Source of the DNA: Anoplopoma fimbria | Taxonomy: Eukaryota; Chordata; Actinopteri; Perciformes; Anoplopomatidae | Direction: 5' to 3' | NCBI RefSeq assembly: GCF_027596085.1 | Contig: NC_072454.1 | Coordinates: 23,620,490 to 23,684,489 of the forward strand | Length of the DNA: 64,000 nucleotides | Shown: positions 36,468 through 48,807 of the stretch, in pieces | Layout: each line of letters begins with the position of its first letter | Numbering within the stretch: position 1 is the stretch's first letter | Notes under the pieces: generated by a model | What the model saw: only the letters and a program-made list of their open reading frames with translations | Told to the model about the DNA's origin: nothing | The model's database searches: none | Position numbers and translations under genes: made by a program

Positions 36468-39400
36468 ATGGACTCATCACTAAAGTGGAATAATTTACCC
36501 ACAGCTCCGAGTCTAAAGAACCTGACGGAGAGAGGGTTTGGGGTCCTGAAGGATTCCCAGCATGCCGCTGTTCAGGACTTAACAAAAGCTCACATCGAGT
36601 CGTTTGACCAGGCTGTCACTGACGGGCTCAGCCGCGTTGTGCAGGTCAGTGCAACTGAACAGCCACATATCATGTTATTTATTTAGGAAATACTACATGT
36701 ATATGTCAATTGAACACATAATGTAGCTGAAAACGATGTAGTTAGCTAAAACGCCTTGTCTTTAAAGTAAACGATGTTTGGAATGACCCCCCTGCTAAGT
36801 CAAATAAATGTTACTTTAACTTTTTAAAGTTAAAGTGGATATACTGTACATTTTTGATTTGTATTCTTATTTTTTATTTTATTCTATTTTTGTTTTATTG
36901 TATAATATGTGTATTTATTGTCTGTGTCTGTGTAGTTGAGCTGCTGCAACACCCGAATTTCCCCCATGGGGATCAATAAAGGAATATAATAATAATTAAA
37001 GTGTGTGAAGGAACACATTTTTGTTGGAGTTGAATAATTATGTGTATTTGTGACTTCTGTTTGAGAAGCAACGATATCAAAACAATTATCTCAAATTCTC
37101 AAACTTTTCAACTTGTATAGACTTAAGAACTAAGGGAGCTTTTCCCTTCCAAACTCTGCCATTTTCACTGTCTGTGTCAGTGACCTTTGTGTACATTTCT
37201 ATTTTTTTCAAGCTTTGGTCAATATTTACCCTGCAAAGTTTATAATTATTTATTTATTGGTGGTGTAACCTTTCTTTTTAAGGCCATCCCTCCCTTGGAG
37301 TTCACATTCAAAGATGACAGGTTCAGCCTTGCCTTTGTTGAAGCCACCGTCTACAACCCAGTGGTCGCCAAAGGGAGCATCTGCAGGGATATGAAGGTGT
37401 TTCCAGCGGAGTGCAGGGGAAGAAAATGTACATACAAAGGGAAGGTGGTGGTAAGTCTGAGATTTGTGCAAACAAGGAATTGCTAAACGAATGTGCCGTC
37501 CATTTCTGTATCTAAACTGCATTTGAGTGACATGATTGCAGTTTTTTTGAATTGGTTGTGTTTTGTATCATCTCAGGCAGACGTCAGCTGGTCAATCAAC
37601 GGAGTCCCAAAAGGCATCATAAAACAGTCCATGGGCCAGGTGCCGATCATGGTGAAGTCTAAGCTGTGTAACCTGCATGGAATGTCCCCCAAAGAGCTAG
37701 TACAACACCATGAAGAGGCGGAGGTAAGACGCACATTTAAAACATTTGCAAGAACAGAAATGCATTGCATCCATCTATATCAGTAATTCTATATAATTCC
37801 CTTTTTAATATTAACAGGAAATGGGAGGCTATTTCATCGTGAATGGAAATGAGAAGGTTATCCGAATGCTGATCATGCCAAGGAGGAACTATCCCATTGC
37901 CATGCAGAGACAGAAGTGGAAGAGCAGGGGCCAGGGATACACTCAGTATGGTAAATATAATCTTTGAGAAACTAATAGTCCAGGCTCAATAATGACAGCT
38001 GCATATCTTTTAAAATGGATGTCACCAGAAATGCTTTCTCACAGGTATTTCCATGCGTTGCGTGAGGGAAGAGCACACCGCCGTTAACATGAATCTACAT
38101 TATTTGGAAAACGGGACTGTGATGCTGAACTTCATTTACCAAAAAGAGCTGTTCTTCCTCCCACTCGGCTTTGCACTGAAGGTAAATAATAAGGATCAAT
38201 GTGTTTAGGAAATGAATAAGAGTGCAGCATTTATTATATGTAGTGAAACGAGCGATGTTAAATATCTTTGTAACAATATCTTTGAAAAATATAATGAAAT
38301 ACAAGGTTTGAACTCTTAGGTGAGGTACGATATATTAACACAGTTCTGTGCTATCCTCCAGGCCCTGGTGGACTTCACAGATTTTCAAATCTACCAGGAA
38401 CTGATCAAGGGCCGCGAAGACAATTCCTTCTATAAAAGCTGTGCGTCCGAGATGCTGCGCGTTGTCATGGAGGAGGGCTGCACCACCCGCAGCAAGGTGC
38501 TCAATTACCTCGGAGAGCGCTTCAGGGTTAAGATGAGCCTTCCTGATTGGTACACTAACGAACAGTGCGCCAACTTTCTGCTTAAGTATGCTTTTTTTTT
38601 TTTTTTGTAATTTTCATCAACAGCCTTACATAAACAACAGTGTTGTGTTTTTGTGGAACATTTAGTTAAATAAATGTATTCTGTTTTGACCAGTGAGTGC
38701 ATCTGTATCCACCTGAAGTCAGACATAGAGAAGTTCTACCTGCTGTGTCTGATGACCAGGAAGCTTTTCACGTTCGCCAAGCAGGAGTGTATGGAGGAAA
38801 ACCCAGACAGCATCATGTGTCAGGAAGTGCTCACTCCTGGTCAACTCTATCTCATGTTTATGAAGGTACAGTCACAAAGTCATTTGAACAAGAGCTTACG
38901 ATGTGTTTCCTTTACAGGCCTCTGGCCATGATCAATGGAAAAGCTTTTTTTTTCCTATGAAATCTTGATTTCTGGATTTAACCCCCCATAAATATATTCC
39001 CAACAGGAAAGATTGTCTGCCTGGTTGCTGTCTGTGAAGATGTCCTTTGACAAGAGAGGCAGCAGACTGGCAGGAGGATGGACCGCTGATAATGTGATGA
39101 AGATATTCAACATGGGCACTGACCTGACCAAACCCTTTGAATATCTGCTGGCCACAGGGAACCTCAACACCAAGACAGGTACGGCTGTATGACATGAGTA
39201 TGAGAAATAGACTGCATATAAGAGGTGGATGTAGTCATTGTGATGTCACCCGTTTGTTTGTGGACTGCTGTTTTGAAGCCTAGAGTTCTCCATTTTGTTT
39301 TTTTGCTGGCACCATTTTGAAATGTTACAATTATATTTAAGGAACTGAAAACATTATGGGAAACTGTTAAGATTGTAAAATATTGCTGAGACAACAATTC

Positions 39401-42400
39401 AGTAGCAACCTCTGCCATAAGCTAGCCACGCCCTAAAGCATCCCCTGCTTTATGGTCTGTTTGAATCTAAATGGATCATAATTTACTAAATGAACATCAT
39501 GCTGTTTTGAAGATGACTTGAACTAGACATTGAGACCACAAACTCATGTTTACAATGTTTACTGAAGTAATAAATCAAGTGAGAATTAGGGTCATTTTCT
39601 CATAGACTTCTATACAATATGACTTCTTTTTGCAACCACAGGCGTCACCCCCTGGTGGCCAATATAAATAATGCAAGTTTAAGGCAATTATGCATTGGGT
39701 TCACTTTTCAGAACCGGCGATTGCAGCCTGCTATGAGTACATATTATGGTTCATCTATTAAATAAAGCATTGTTTCCCCCTCTGCCCACAGGCCTTGGCA
39801 TGCTGCAGAACACAGGCCTGTGTGTCGTAGCCGACAAGCTCAACTTCATCCGCTACCTGTCCCACTTCCGCTGCGTGCACAGAGGGGCAGCATTCGCCAA
39901 GATGAGGACCACTTCTGTTCGTAAGCTGCTGCCTGAGTCCTGGGGCTTCCTGTGTCCCGTCCACACACCAGATGGAGAGCCTTGTGGCCTCATGAACCAC
40001 ATGACGGCCATCTGTGAGATTGTGGCATCAACCCTGGCCACCACATCCCTGCCTGCTCTGCTCTGTTCCCTTGGTGAGTCAACTATTCTGCTAAATTAAG
40101 GCCATGAGGCACAAATACATTATGTACAAAATTAGAGTCTGTCCTCTAAACTTTGTCTGATGCATATTGTAATGCACAAAATTGTTTCTCTCTCTTGTGC
40201 CAAAGGTGTTACTCCAGTGGATGGATCTCCTGGCCAAGCCTTTTCAGACTGCTACCCCGTGGTCCTTGACGGGGCCATCGTGGGCTGGGTGGAGAAGGAT
40301 TTAGCTCCAGTTGTGGTCGACTCCCTGCGCAGGTTCAAGGTATGTCTACTGTATGACGTATACAAGTTCAACTGTCAGTACCACCCACATTGTGTGAGCA
40401 GAGAGCTGATATTTAAAAACAAAAACCCTCAGGTGATGAAAGAGAAGAGGATCCCTCCCTGGACTGAGATTGTTCTGGTTCCTAAAACAGGCAAGGCCAG
40501 CTTGTACCCAGGCCTGTTCCTCTTCACCACACCCTGCCGTATGGTGCGGCCCGTACGCAACTTAGCTCTTGGCCAGCAAGAGTTGATTGGCACCTTTGAA
40601 CAAGTAGGTGTATACTTTGATTTATAAAGATGCTGTGTTAGTTGTATTACCCTAAAACCTGAAAGGCACAACTGTAAAGGGTGATTTATTTCGCATATTG
40701 GCCGCTGAAAAGTTTATTTAATTATCTTTTTCCATCTTGTCTCAGCTTTACATCAATGTGGGCATCATGGAGAATGAGATCGAGCCGGGAGTGACCACAC
40801 ACCAGGAGCTCTTCCCTCACAGTATGCTCAGCGTGGTGGCTAGCTTCATCCCGTACTCGGACCACAACCAGAGTCCTAGGAACATGTACCAGTGTCAGAT
40901 GGGTAAGTTGCAAGACCACCGTTAGAGGCTCCAAACACCCTCACATGTGTATAGGCTGATAAGTGTCACATATTTCAATCCTTTCAGTACCATTTCGAAG
41001 CAGTGTGTCCATTAGGGATTAAACAACTTCTCTTTTCAGGTAAGCAGACAATGGGTTTCCCCCTGCACTCATTCATGGACCGCTCCGATAACAAGCTGTA
41101 CCGGCTCCAGACCCCACAGAGCCCACTGGTCAGGCCCTACATGTACGACCACTACAACCTGGACAACTACCCCAGCGGCACAAACGCCATCGTAGCCGTT
41201 ATATCCTACACCGGCTACGACATGGAAGATGCCATGGTGAGTAAAACACAATAGTTACCGTCATTTTTAAGCCTCTGCACTGGCGACAGGGCTGGCCAGA
41301 GGCATTATATCTTCGGTCTCTACGTATGTACATCTGTCTGGTCCACTCTTGTGAATTTGGAACTCTCAAGGAAAAATTTGGCACAAACATTCCTGTGGTC
41401 TCAAGGATGAACTGATTAAAATGTAGTGCTCAATGGTCACTTTGACCTCACGAAACGTGTATTTTGGCCATAACTTGCAAATTCATAAGCAATTTAATTA
41501 AAACTTTACACAAATGTGAAATAGGATAAAATTATGTGGTGATGACATTTTGGACGGCCATGTTTAAAACTTAAAACTGCAACTTGACTGGTTGGTGGAG
41601 GCAAACAACCCCTAGGCGGTAATTCTAGTTCCTGGGAGAAATGGAATGACATCCGCATTTTTATCTTATTAGATTGTGAACAAGTCATCGTGGGAGAGAG
41701 GCTTCGCCCATGGAAGCATCTACAAGACTGAGCTGGTGGACCTGGCGGACAAAGTGAGGGGAGAAGACAGCGTGGTGTTTGGGACCAAGCTGGGTGACCC
41801 TAAAGTAAATGGAAAACTGGACGCTGATGGACTTCCACACATTGGATCCACACTTCAGTATGGAGACCCCTTCTACAGCTACATCAACCTGAACACTGGC
41901 CAGACCACTATCAACTTCTACAAGTAAGTGTCAACATTTCTACAAACAAATTCTTCAATATGAACACTACTTAAATTCTGCAGTATATTTCATTTTGCAG
42001 CTTAACTTTCCATATTACAAACCACAATGTGAATGTGTTTCTCTCTTCTTTTTTCTTTTCTAGGAGCCAAGAGGTCTGCGTCGTGGACAACATAAAGATC
42101 TGCAGCAACGACACTGGCTCAGGCCGTTTTAAACGGGTCTGCATCACCGTACGAGTGCCACGAAACCCCACCATCGGGGACAAGTTTGCCAGTCGCCACG
42201 GTCAGAAGGGCATCCTGAGTCGCCTGTGGCCGGCCGAGGACATGCCCTTCACAGAGAGCGGCATGGCTCCTGACATCCTGTTCAACCCCCACGGCTTCCC
42301 CTCCCGCATGACCATCGGGATGCTGATCGAGAGCATGGCCGGCAAGTCGGGCTCCCTGCACGGCCTGAGCCACGACGCCACGCCCTTCACCTTCTCAGAG

Positions 42401-42946
42401 GAGAGCTCTGCGCTCGAGTACTTTGGTGAAATGCTCAAAGCAGGCGGATACAACTACTACGGCACGGAGCGGCTCTACAGCGGAGTGAGTGGCCAGGAGC
42501 TGGAGGCCGACATCTTCATTGGAGTCGTCTACTACCAGCGGCTACGTCACATGGTCTCCGACAAGTTCCAAGTGAGGACCACCGGAGCGAGGGACAAGGT
42601 GACCAACCAGCCGGTGGGAGGGAGGAACATCCAAGGTGGCATCCGGTTCGGGGAGATGGAGCGAGATGCCCTGCTCGCCCACGGCTCCTCTTTCCTGCTT
42701 CACGATCGGCTCTTCAACTGCTCGGACCGATCAGTGACTCAGGTGTGCGTCGACTGTGGCAGCCTGCTCTCCCCTCTGTTGGAGAAACCACCACCCTACT
42801 GGTCGTCCTTGCGCCACCGTAAGATCGTCTGCACACTGTGCGGCAAAAGTGACTCCATTGACTCAGTGTCTGTCCCGTACGTCTTCCGCTACTTTGTGGC
42901 CGAGCTGGCAGCAATGAACATCAAAGTCAAATTAGATGTTAAGTGA
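36468..42946 (+). CDS. polr1b: RNA polymerase I subunit RPA2 (second largest), 15 exons
   Basis: Beta-type catalytic subunit of nucleolar RNA polymerase I, which makes the large rRNA precursor. Exons: 36468-36644, 37283-37450, 37577-37723, 37818-37950, 38045-38181, 38362-38585, 38694-38865, 39007-39178, 39792-40073, 40206-40339, 40433-40603, 40746-40902, 41040-41236, 41673-41923, 42064-42946. All introns are GT-AG and phases agree, giving 1134 residues (human 1135). Seen: [20 protein letters not shown] fork region, GYDMEDAM at 750-757 with the acidic pair near the active site, [12 protein letters not shown] and [16 protein letters not shown] in the hybrid-binding region, and a C-terminal zinc site C1069, C1072, C1097, C1100. 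No break or missing residue was found. It follows ttl in the same orientation, as in human. Confidence 0.98.
36856..36998 (+). mobile_element. 3' end of a retroelement-like repeat in polr1b intron 1
   Basis: It ends with ctgctgcaacacccgaattt and then a block near ccccatggggatcaataaag followed by an ATA-rich tail. The same sequence is inverted at 46801-46870. Such tails are common in fish genomes. It contains one copy of the unit that is amplified at 46875-47455. Confidence 0.6.
39230..39740. mobile_element. Interspersed repeat in polr1b intron 8
   Basis: It contains words I know from a high-copy percomorph element: gtttgtggactgctgttttg, gctttatggtctgtttgaat, actcatgtttacaatgttta, and cacaggcgtcaccccctggt. 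It has no open frame and is probably non-autonomous. Confidence 0.55.
41270..41560. mobile_element. Degenerate interspersed repeat in polr1b intron 13
   Basis: Matches remembered words of a common fish repeat: ggccagaggcattatatctt, caaggatgaactgattaaaa, cactttgacctcacgaaacg, and ttttggccataacttgcaaa. It has no coding capacity. Confidence 0.5.
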
Positions 42947-43132
42947 ATTTTGAAGGACAATCAGATCAGTAAAGATACATGCCTTAAATGGGACAAATCG
43001 TAAGAAAGCCACTGCTGTTAATGCTAAGTCTGCAACCTAGCTGCTAGATGCCGCCAAATCCTCCACACCGTATTTTTTAAAATGGGTCCTTATATTCTCT
43101 GAAGCTGCTACAATTAACCACGCTCCAGAAAG

Positions 43133-43339
43133 AATAAAAAACTAAACAAACTGTAATGCCATGATGTGTCAGAATAACCAGGTTACTTAGAGGTTTATTT
43201 CTTTTTTTCAAAAGTGTTAGCCAAGACCCTGAAGAAATAACAAAGCAGCAGCATGTGATGGAATGTATGTGTGGACATCTGTTATTTGATGTTAAATAAC
43301 AGAGATCTTTTTGTACAGTCACATTGAGTGTTGAATAAA
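43133..43339 (+). promoter_or_regulatory. polr1b: polr1b polyadenylation signals
   Basis: AATAAA at 43133-43138 and at 43334-43339, about 190 and 390 bases after the stop. Confidence 0.5.
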
Positions 43340-43972
43340 TAATATTTTACCTTGAATTCAGATCCTTTACTTCAGTTTAACTAACAACTCCACAATCCAA
43401 TACAAAAAAGTCCCACTCTAAAATTGTATCCTAGTAGTAGAAACAAGTATTATCCGCTAAATATACTTCAAAGTGTTTAAAATGTGACAATATGTAACTA
43501 TAATATTGTTTCTCAAGGCAGTATTCAATGAACACAGGAGTATATAAAAAAAAACGTGGTTACTTAAAATACATTTATTTATTGAATTTCCAGGAACTTG
43601 ATATATATTGTTATTGAGATATGAAACAACTTTAATCGGAACAGAAGATTTTTGCCATATTGATTAGCCCTAATAGTTACCATAGCTGACAGACAAATGT
43701 AGTGGAGAAATAAGAACCGCTTCCTTGTGAAATGTAGGAGAGTAGATTATAAATATATGTTAGTGAAATGTTGAGATACTTATGCAAATGTATAGTTTGT
43801 GTGTAAGATTCTTAGCAGAATGCACAAAACAAGTACATAGTACCATTGTTGAAAATTAGAAAATGTATCAGGACATTCATCCTTTAACATTTCCATGATT
43901 ACAAATTCCCACTTGAATGGACAGTCCTCCCCATTCACATGCTTCACACATGGTTTGAATCACCAGTTGTTC
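43340..43972. other. Short convergent intergenic/3' UTR region, polr1b to nanp
   Basis: AT-rich, no gene. A minus-strand AATAAA (tttatt at 43574-43579) could end the nanp transcript about 400 bases after its stop. Confidence 0.45.
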
Positions 43973-46002
43973 TTATTTCAGTTGTTGCAGGATCTGTGGC
44001 AGGTCCAGCACAGTAGGGATAGTGTAGTCTGGTGTCACTGAACCATCCAACAAAGCACCTCCTGCACTGCTGATCCAAACCGTAGCCCGTACTTTGGCAT
44101 TAAAGCCCCCCTGAATATCTGTGTCCAGAGAGTCTCCCACTATAATACAGTCCTGGGCCTCCACCTTCAGCATGCTGAAACACAATGCGAAGATGGAGAG
44201 GAATGGTTTCTGCTCAGCGTGTTCTCCCCCAATCACGATGGCATCGAAGAACTCCTCACATCCGACCGCCTTCACTTTCTCTCTCTGAGTCTGAGCTTCC
44301 CCGTTGGTTAGCAGCAGCAGCTTGTATCGGCCGCGCAGTTGTTTTAGGAGGTTGCATATTTCAGTGGACAGACTGAGATCCTCCAGGCGACTATTTTTCC
44401 ACAGGTAGTAGCACTGAGCCGCCAATGATGCTGGCGAACAACTGCCCACAGCCTCCTGGATGCTCTCCTCCCAGTGACCCACACGGACCTCATCAATGGA
44501 TCTGCCAGCTGAGGGGTCAAAGCTCTCCTGGAGAAGCTTCTGCTTGAACTTGTCACAAATACTGCTGATGGTGTTGTCGTCAAGGGCCAGTGTGGTCTTC
44601 AGAAGTTCACTGGTCTGTAAGATTGGAACAGATAACCATTCAAAAGTTAAAGCATGCATATCTAATTCAACAATAGATCAGAAGAGGTCAGGGATTGTTT
44701 TGGAAGTTGAGGCTAAAGTGCAACAGTGGTGGAAGAAGCACGGGGCGAAGCCACCACTGAGGACACTCATTCACATGGAGCTGGGGGTTTCAGCAACCTG
44801 TTATGTGAATATATGCATAAATATACATGTTTATTTTTCTAAATCAGTACCTGGAAATTCCAGTTTGTCAGATCCTTGGAAAGACAATGGTGACATATCT
44901 AATAATATCTATACATCAGCTTATTTGCCCATTTTTTTCAAGTCTATGCCTGCATGTTTTGCCAAAAAATATAAGACATTTTGCTCACTTTTTAAGACTT
45001 GTTTCTAGGAAAGATTAAATATAACCAGAAGGCTGCTGGTTAGTAATTTTTCTAACCAAACCAGGCAAAAAGTACTTTTCAGATACAGTATTTAAACCTC
45101 ATCCTGATTCATAACCGCCCCTAAACCACGTCCCCGTCCCATCCATCCATTTTCCGTAACCTGCTTATCCAGTTAAGGGTCGCAGGGGTGCTGGAGCCGA
45201 TCTCAGCTGTCAATGGGTGAAGGCAGGGTTCACCCTGGACAGGTCGCCAGCCTATCACAGGGCTGACATATAGAGACAAACAACCATTCACACTCACATC
45301 CACACCTACGGGCAATTTAGAGTCTTCAATGCACCTAAGCTGCATGTCTTTGGACTGTGGGAGGAAGCCGGAGAACCCGGAGAGAACCCACGCTGACACG
45401 GGGAGAACATGCAAACTCCACACAGAAGGTTGTCCGGCCCGGGAATTGAACCCGGGCCCCTCTTGCTGTGAGGCGACAGTGCTAACCACTACACCACCGT
45501 GCACCACCGTCCCCGTCCCACTTAAATAAAAGTAGCAATACCACAATGTGAAATCTCCATTACAAGTAAATGTCCACCACAAATAATTTTACCTATGAAA
45601 TAAGAGTGTAATTATCAACTATCAACTATCAAGTACAGAAAGTAAAAGTACTCATTACGCAGAATTTACTTTAATTTCTCTTGCCTTCATTTATGAGGTT
45701 TAAAGTTTGTCTGCTGGATATTCTAGGAAACACTGAACTCCATGTATAAATACTACAGTGTGAGTTGCCCCGCCCTCACAGGTGCAAATAAAACTAAGAA
45801 GAGTTTTGACACGTCAACAGTATGACATGCACATACATAATAAAATGAATTTCACTGAGCTACTTCATTTTCAAGTTAGGCTTGATTGCTCTCATTGTTG
45901 TGATGGTGTTTCAATCCTATACAATAGAACAAGGAAGCAAAGTGCTTCAATACAAGTAAAGAAGTTAAATAAGAAAAAAATATACTTATTATGCAGGTAT
46001 TG

Positions 46003-46052
<50 letters not shown>

Positions 46053-46456
46053 CAATGGTGGCATGTTGCCCTTGCTTGGGCAGTTTAATCAGTAGCAATA
46101 CACATGTTATGCCCTGATGATCATTGCCTTTTAATGACAATATGTTTTATACTTTATGTCAAATTTATTTTCAAAGTAACTACAGATATCAGATAAATGT
46201 AGTGGTGTCAAACGTACAGGATGTGTCTCTTGTAGAATAGTACAAATATAGCCACCAGTAGTCCACGTCCCTTTCACTGAGTTCATTGAACGCGTCCTAT
46301 ATAGTACACACAGTCTATGACTAAGTGAACTTTAAATGCCACACGGAGACTATCAGACTTCATCACCTTCCTTATCGCTCCTCCACCTGCCCGACTTGTT
46401 TCAATGAGCGTGTTGTCCAAGTCAAACAGTATGGCCTTCACAGCGTGAGCGTCCAT
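43973..46456 (-). CDS. nanp: N-acylneuraminate-9-phosphatase, two exons
   Basis: HAD-superfamily cytosolic phosphatase that removes phosphate from N-acetylneuraminate 9-phosphate, the last step to free sialic acid. Exon 1 is 46456-46367 (30 codons) and exon 2 is 44614-43973. They join in phase 0 to 243 residues (human 248). Seen: motif I DLDNT with nucleophile D12 and D14, motif II LLLLTNG, the Lys of motif III in AEQKPFLSIF, and motif IV VGDSLDTDIQGG. The start at 46456 gives exactly the same distance to the nucleophile as in human (D12). An in-frame ATG at 46486 would add 10 residues. The 1.75-kb intron holds a SINE and a CA repeat. It is convergent with polr1b. Confidence 0.95.
45142..45507 (-). 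mobile_element. tRNA-derived SINE in nanp intron 1, with target-site duplication
   Basis: On the minus strand it begins with a Pol III head: box A-like tggtgtagtggttagcac and box B-like gggttcaattc. A body follows with ggcttcctcccacagtccaa and a tail near taactggataagcaggttac. This is a very common fish repeat. It is flanked by an exact 13-bp direct repeat, CGTCCCCGTCCCA, at 45129-45141 and 45508-45520. Confidence 0.8.
46004..46050. repeat. (CA)n microsatellite in nanp intron 1
   Basis: 47 bp of uninterrupted CA. Confidence 0.95.
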
Positions 46457-46489
46457 CTCCAGAGCACACTGTTCATCCACAGACACACA

Positions 46490-46580
46490 GACAGACGTCT
46501 ACTGCCGGGTACACTGCATGAGGGGAGTTGTAGTTCTGATAAATGTGAAAGCGTTTGCGAGTTTCTTCCTCGAGAGGACG
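46490..46580 (-). promoter_or_regulatory. nanp: nanp promoter with ZNF143-type element
   Basis: On the minus strand ACTACAACTCCCCTCATGC occupies 46534-46516, a close match to the ZNF143/SBS consensus (ACTACAAYTCCCAGCATGC). It lies 60-80 bases before the likely start codon. The family is known at TATA-less housekeeping promoters. Confidence 0.55.
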
Positions 46581-46800
46581 CTACTAAATCAGAAATAGGA
46601 TCAATGAGCTCTCCAGACACTTCAGGCTTATATTGAACGAGAATAAAATGTGTGTGCTATTTTATGGAAATGTGGTCAAGAGAGCTGCTTATACATTAGC
46701 AGTTGAATAGACTTTTGAAAATCTTATAAGATTTACAAAAATTCCCCAAATTCTGAGGTTACTAGAGTCACTATCATGCTATATTTTGTTGTATCACATT

Positions 46801-46874
46801 GGCTTTATTATTATTATATTCCTTTATTGATCCCCATGGGGGAAATTCAAGTGTTGCAGCAGCTCAACTACACA
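46801..46874 (-). mobile_element. Inverted copy of the retroelement-like 3' end
   Basis: Reverse complement of the block at 36930-36998: cctttattgatccccatggg followed by the gttgcagcagctcaactaca region. It leads directly into the 32-bp minisatellite. Confidence 0.6.
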
Positions 46875-47455
46875 GACACAGACAATAAATACACATACTA
46901 TACAACTACACAGACAATAAATACACATACTATACAACTACACAGACAATAAATACACATACTATACAACTACACAGACAATAAATACACATACTATACA
47001 ACTACACAGACAATAAATACACATATACAACTACACAGACAATACAATACAGACAATAAATACACATACTATACAACTACACAGACAATAAATACACATA
47101 CTATACAACTACACAGACAATAAATACACATACTATACAACTACACAGACAATAAATACACATACTATACACTACACAGACATACAACTACACAGACAAT
47201 AAATAAATACTATACAACTACACAGACAATAAATACACATACTATACAACTACAATACTATACAACTACACAGACAATAAATACACATACTATACAACTA
47301 CACAGACAATAAATACACATACTATACAACTACACAGACAATAACATACTATACAACTACAGACAATAAATACATACTATACAACTACACAGACAATAAA
47401 TACATATACTATACAACTACACAGACAATAAATACACATACTATACAACAAAATA
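46875..47455 (+). repeat. 32-bp minisatellite, about 17 copies
   Basis: The unit reads ctacacagacaataaataca plus catactatacaa. Most copies are nearly identical; several are truncated or rearranged (near 47030, 47170, 47250 and 47345). High identity suggests recent expansion. Confidence 0.93.
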
Positions 47456-47460
47456 AAGAT

Positions 47461-48748
47461 AGAAATTAAATAAATGCCTATGAGACTACAATAAAACAAT
47501 GTAAATGATGAAAATATGAAAACGTATTGAGGACTACAGGCACATGGCACTTAAACACACCACAAAAATTGTCAGAGTGATTATTTTGTTAAAAAAATAA
47601 ATATAAAAAATAAGGCCTAAAGGGAGCATTTTGCCTTGCATCGTTAACACACCGTGTTCCAGAAACCACATGCCATTTTCCATCATGGGAAAGTTTTTTT
47701 CTTGTGACTGACCTGTAACTGGAGCCTGCCTATATTACAATTCAAAATTATTTATAGACAGGAATAATCAGAATGAAAGGAAAACAATCAGTGTCTTCAC
47801 TTGTCAAATGTAATGCCATCTACGTGACTCTTGACCATGAATATTGCCAATTCAAACACATATTCCGTGACACACTCTTTCAGAATCGAAACAAACCTCA
47901 ATTCTTATGCAACCTGCCCTTAAACTCCTCTCTCATCTGGCAATGTGCCAGAGGTTCACACGCAACAGGGTGCAGGCCTGTTTCACTACCAGCCCTAATC
48001 AGAAATCACATTACTTGACGGCATTCTGATTGCAGCTCATGTGTGTCTTTAAGAAAACCCTGACCTAATTATTTAAATTACCTTGGACAAAAGAAATTGA
48101 CAAAGACAAACTATAAATCAAAAAAGCCGAGGTGTGAGAAGCCGAGCCTGCTTTTACCTATCAGAACAAACAACCCCTCCGCTTGCATGCGAAGGAGGAA
48201 TACGTTTGTTTAAATGACAGACGTGCAGCAAATGAGCTCAAAACCTTTCATTACCCTTTACCTTAAGAAGGGAAATGAAACATAAACTGTGGATGCGTGA
48301 AGAGTGGACTTACAAGTGTAAAAATGGAATTTCCCTTTTGATGTAGAGGGGGGGGAAAAAGAAGCAAATTACTTCCCTAACAGGCCGCTTGTGACTCTTC
48401 CAACAGAGTGCAGGCATCTGAGGGACTGGTGAGACCTCGTGTCTTTTGTCTGCACGACACCATTCCTCCTTTATCTGTGTGGGTGGCCGTGGCTGAACAT
48501 AGTCACACGCTATCTCTCAACTGGGCACGAATCCCCTGCAAAGGCCGTTCATTAAGGGTGTCGCTCTGCCAAACACCTGATAGCCTCTCCAGAGCAGAAA
48601 GATAACACTTGAGTTCATTTGATCTGCCTCATTTTTCCATGTGTTTAAAGACTTCATTATCGCCTATTATATTCTTGGGACCCTCCCTTGTTTTGCTTTA
48701 TAACTGGGGCGTTCATCTGGGCCAGCAATGTTTCTGATCTGTGGGTGC

Positions 48749-48807
<59 letters not shown>

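Noticed and set aside
45142..45507. tRNA gene suggested by box A and box B on the minus strand
   Set aside because: The boxes belong to a SINE head. The acceptor stem cannot be formed and the typical SINE body follows.
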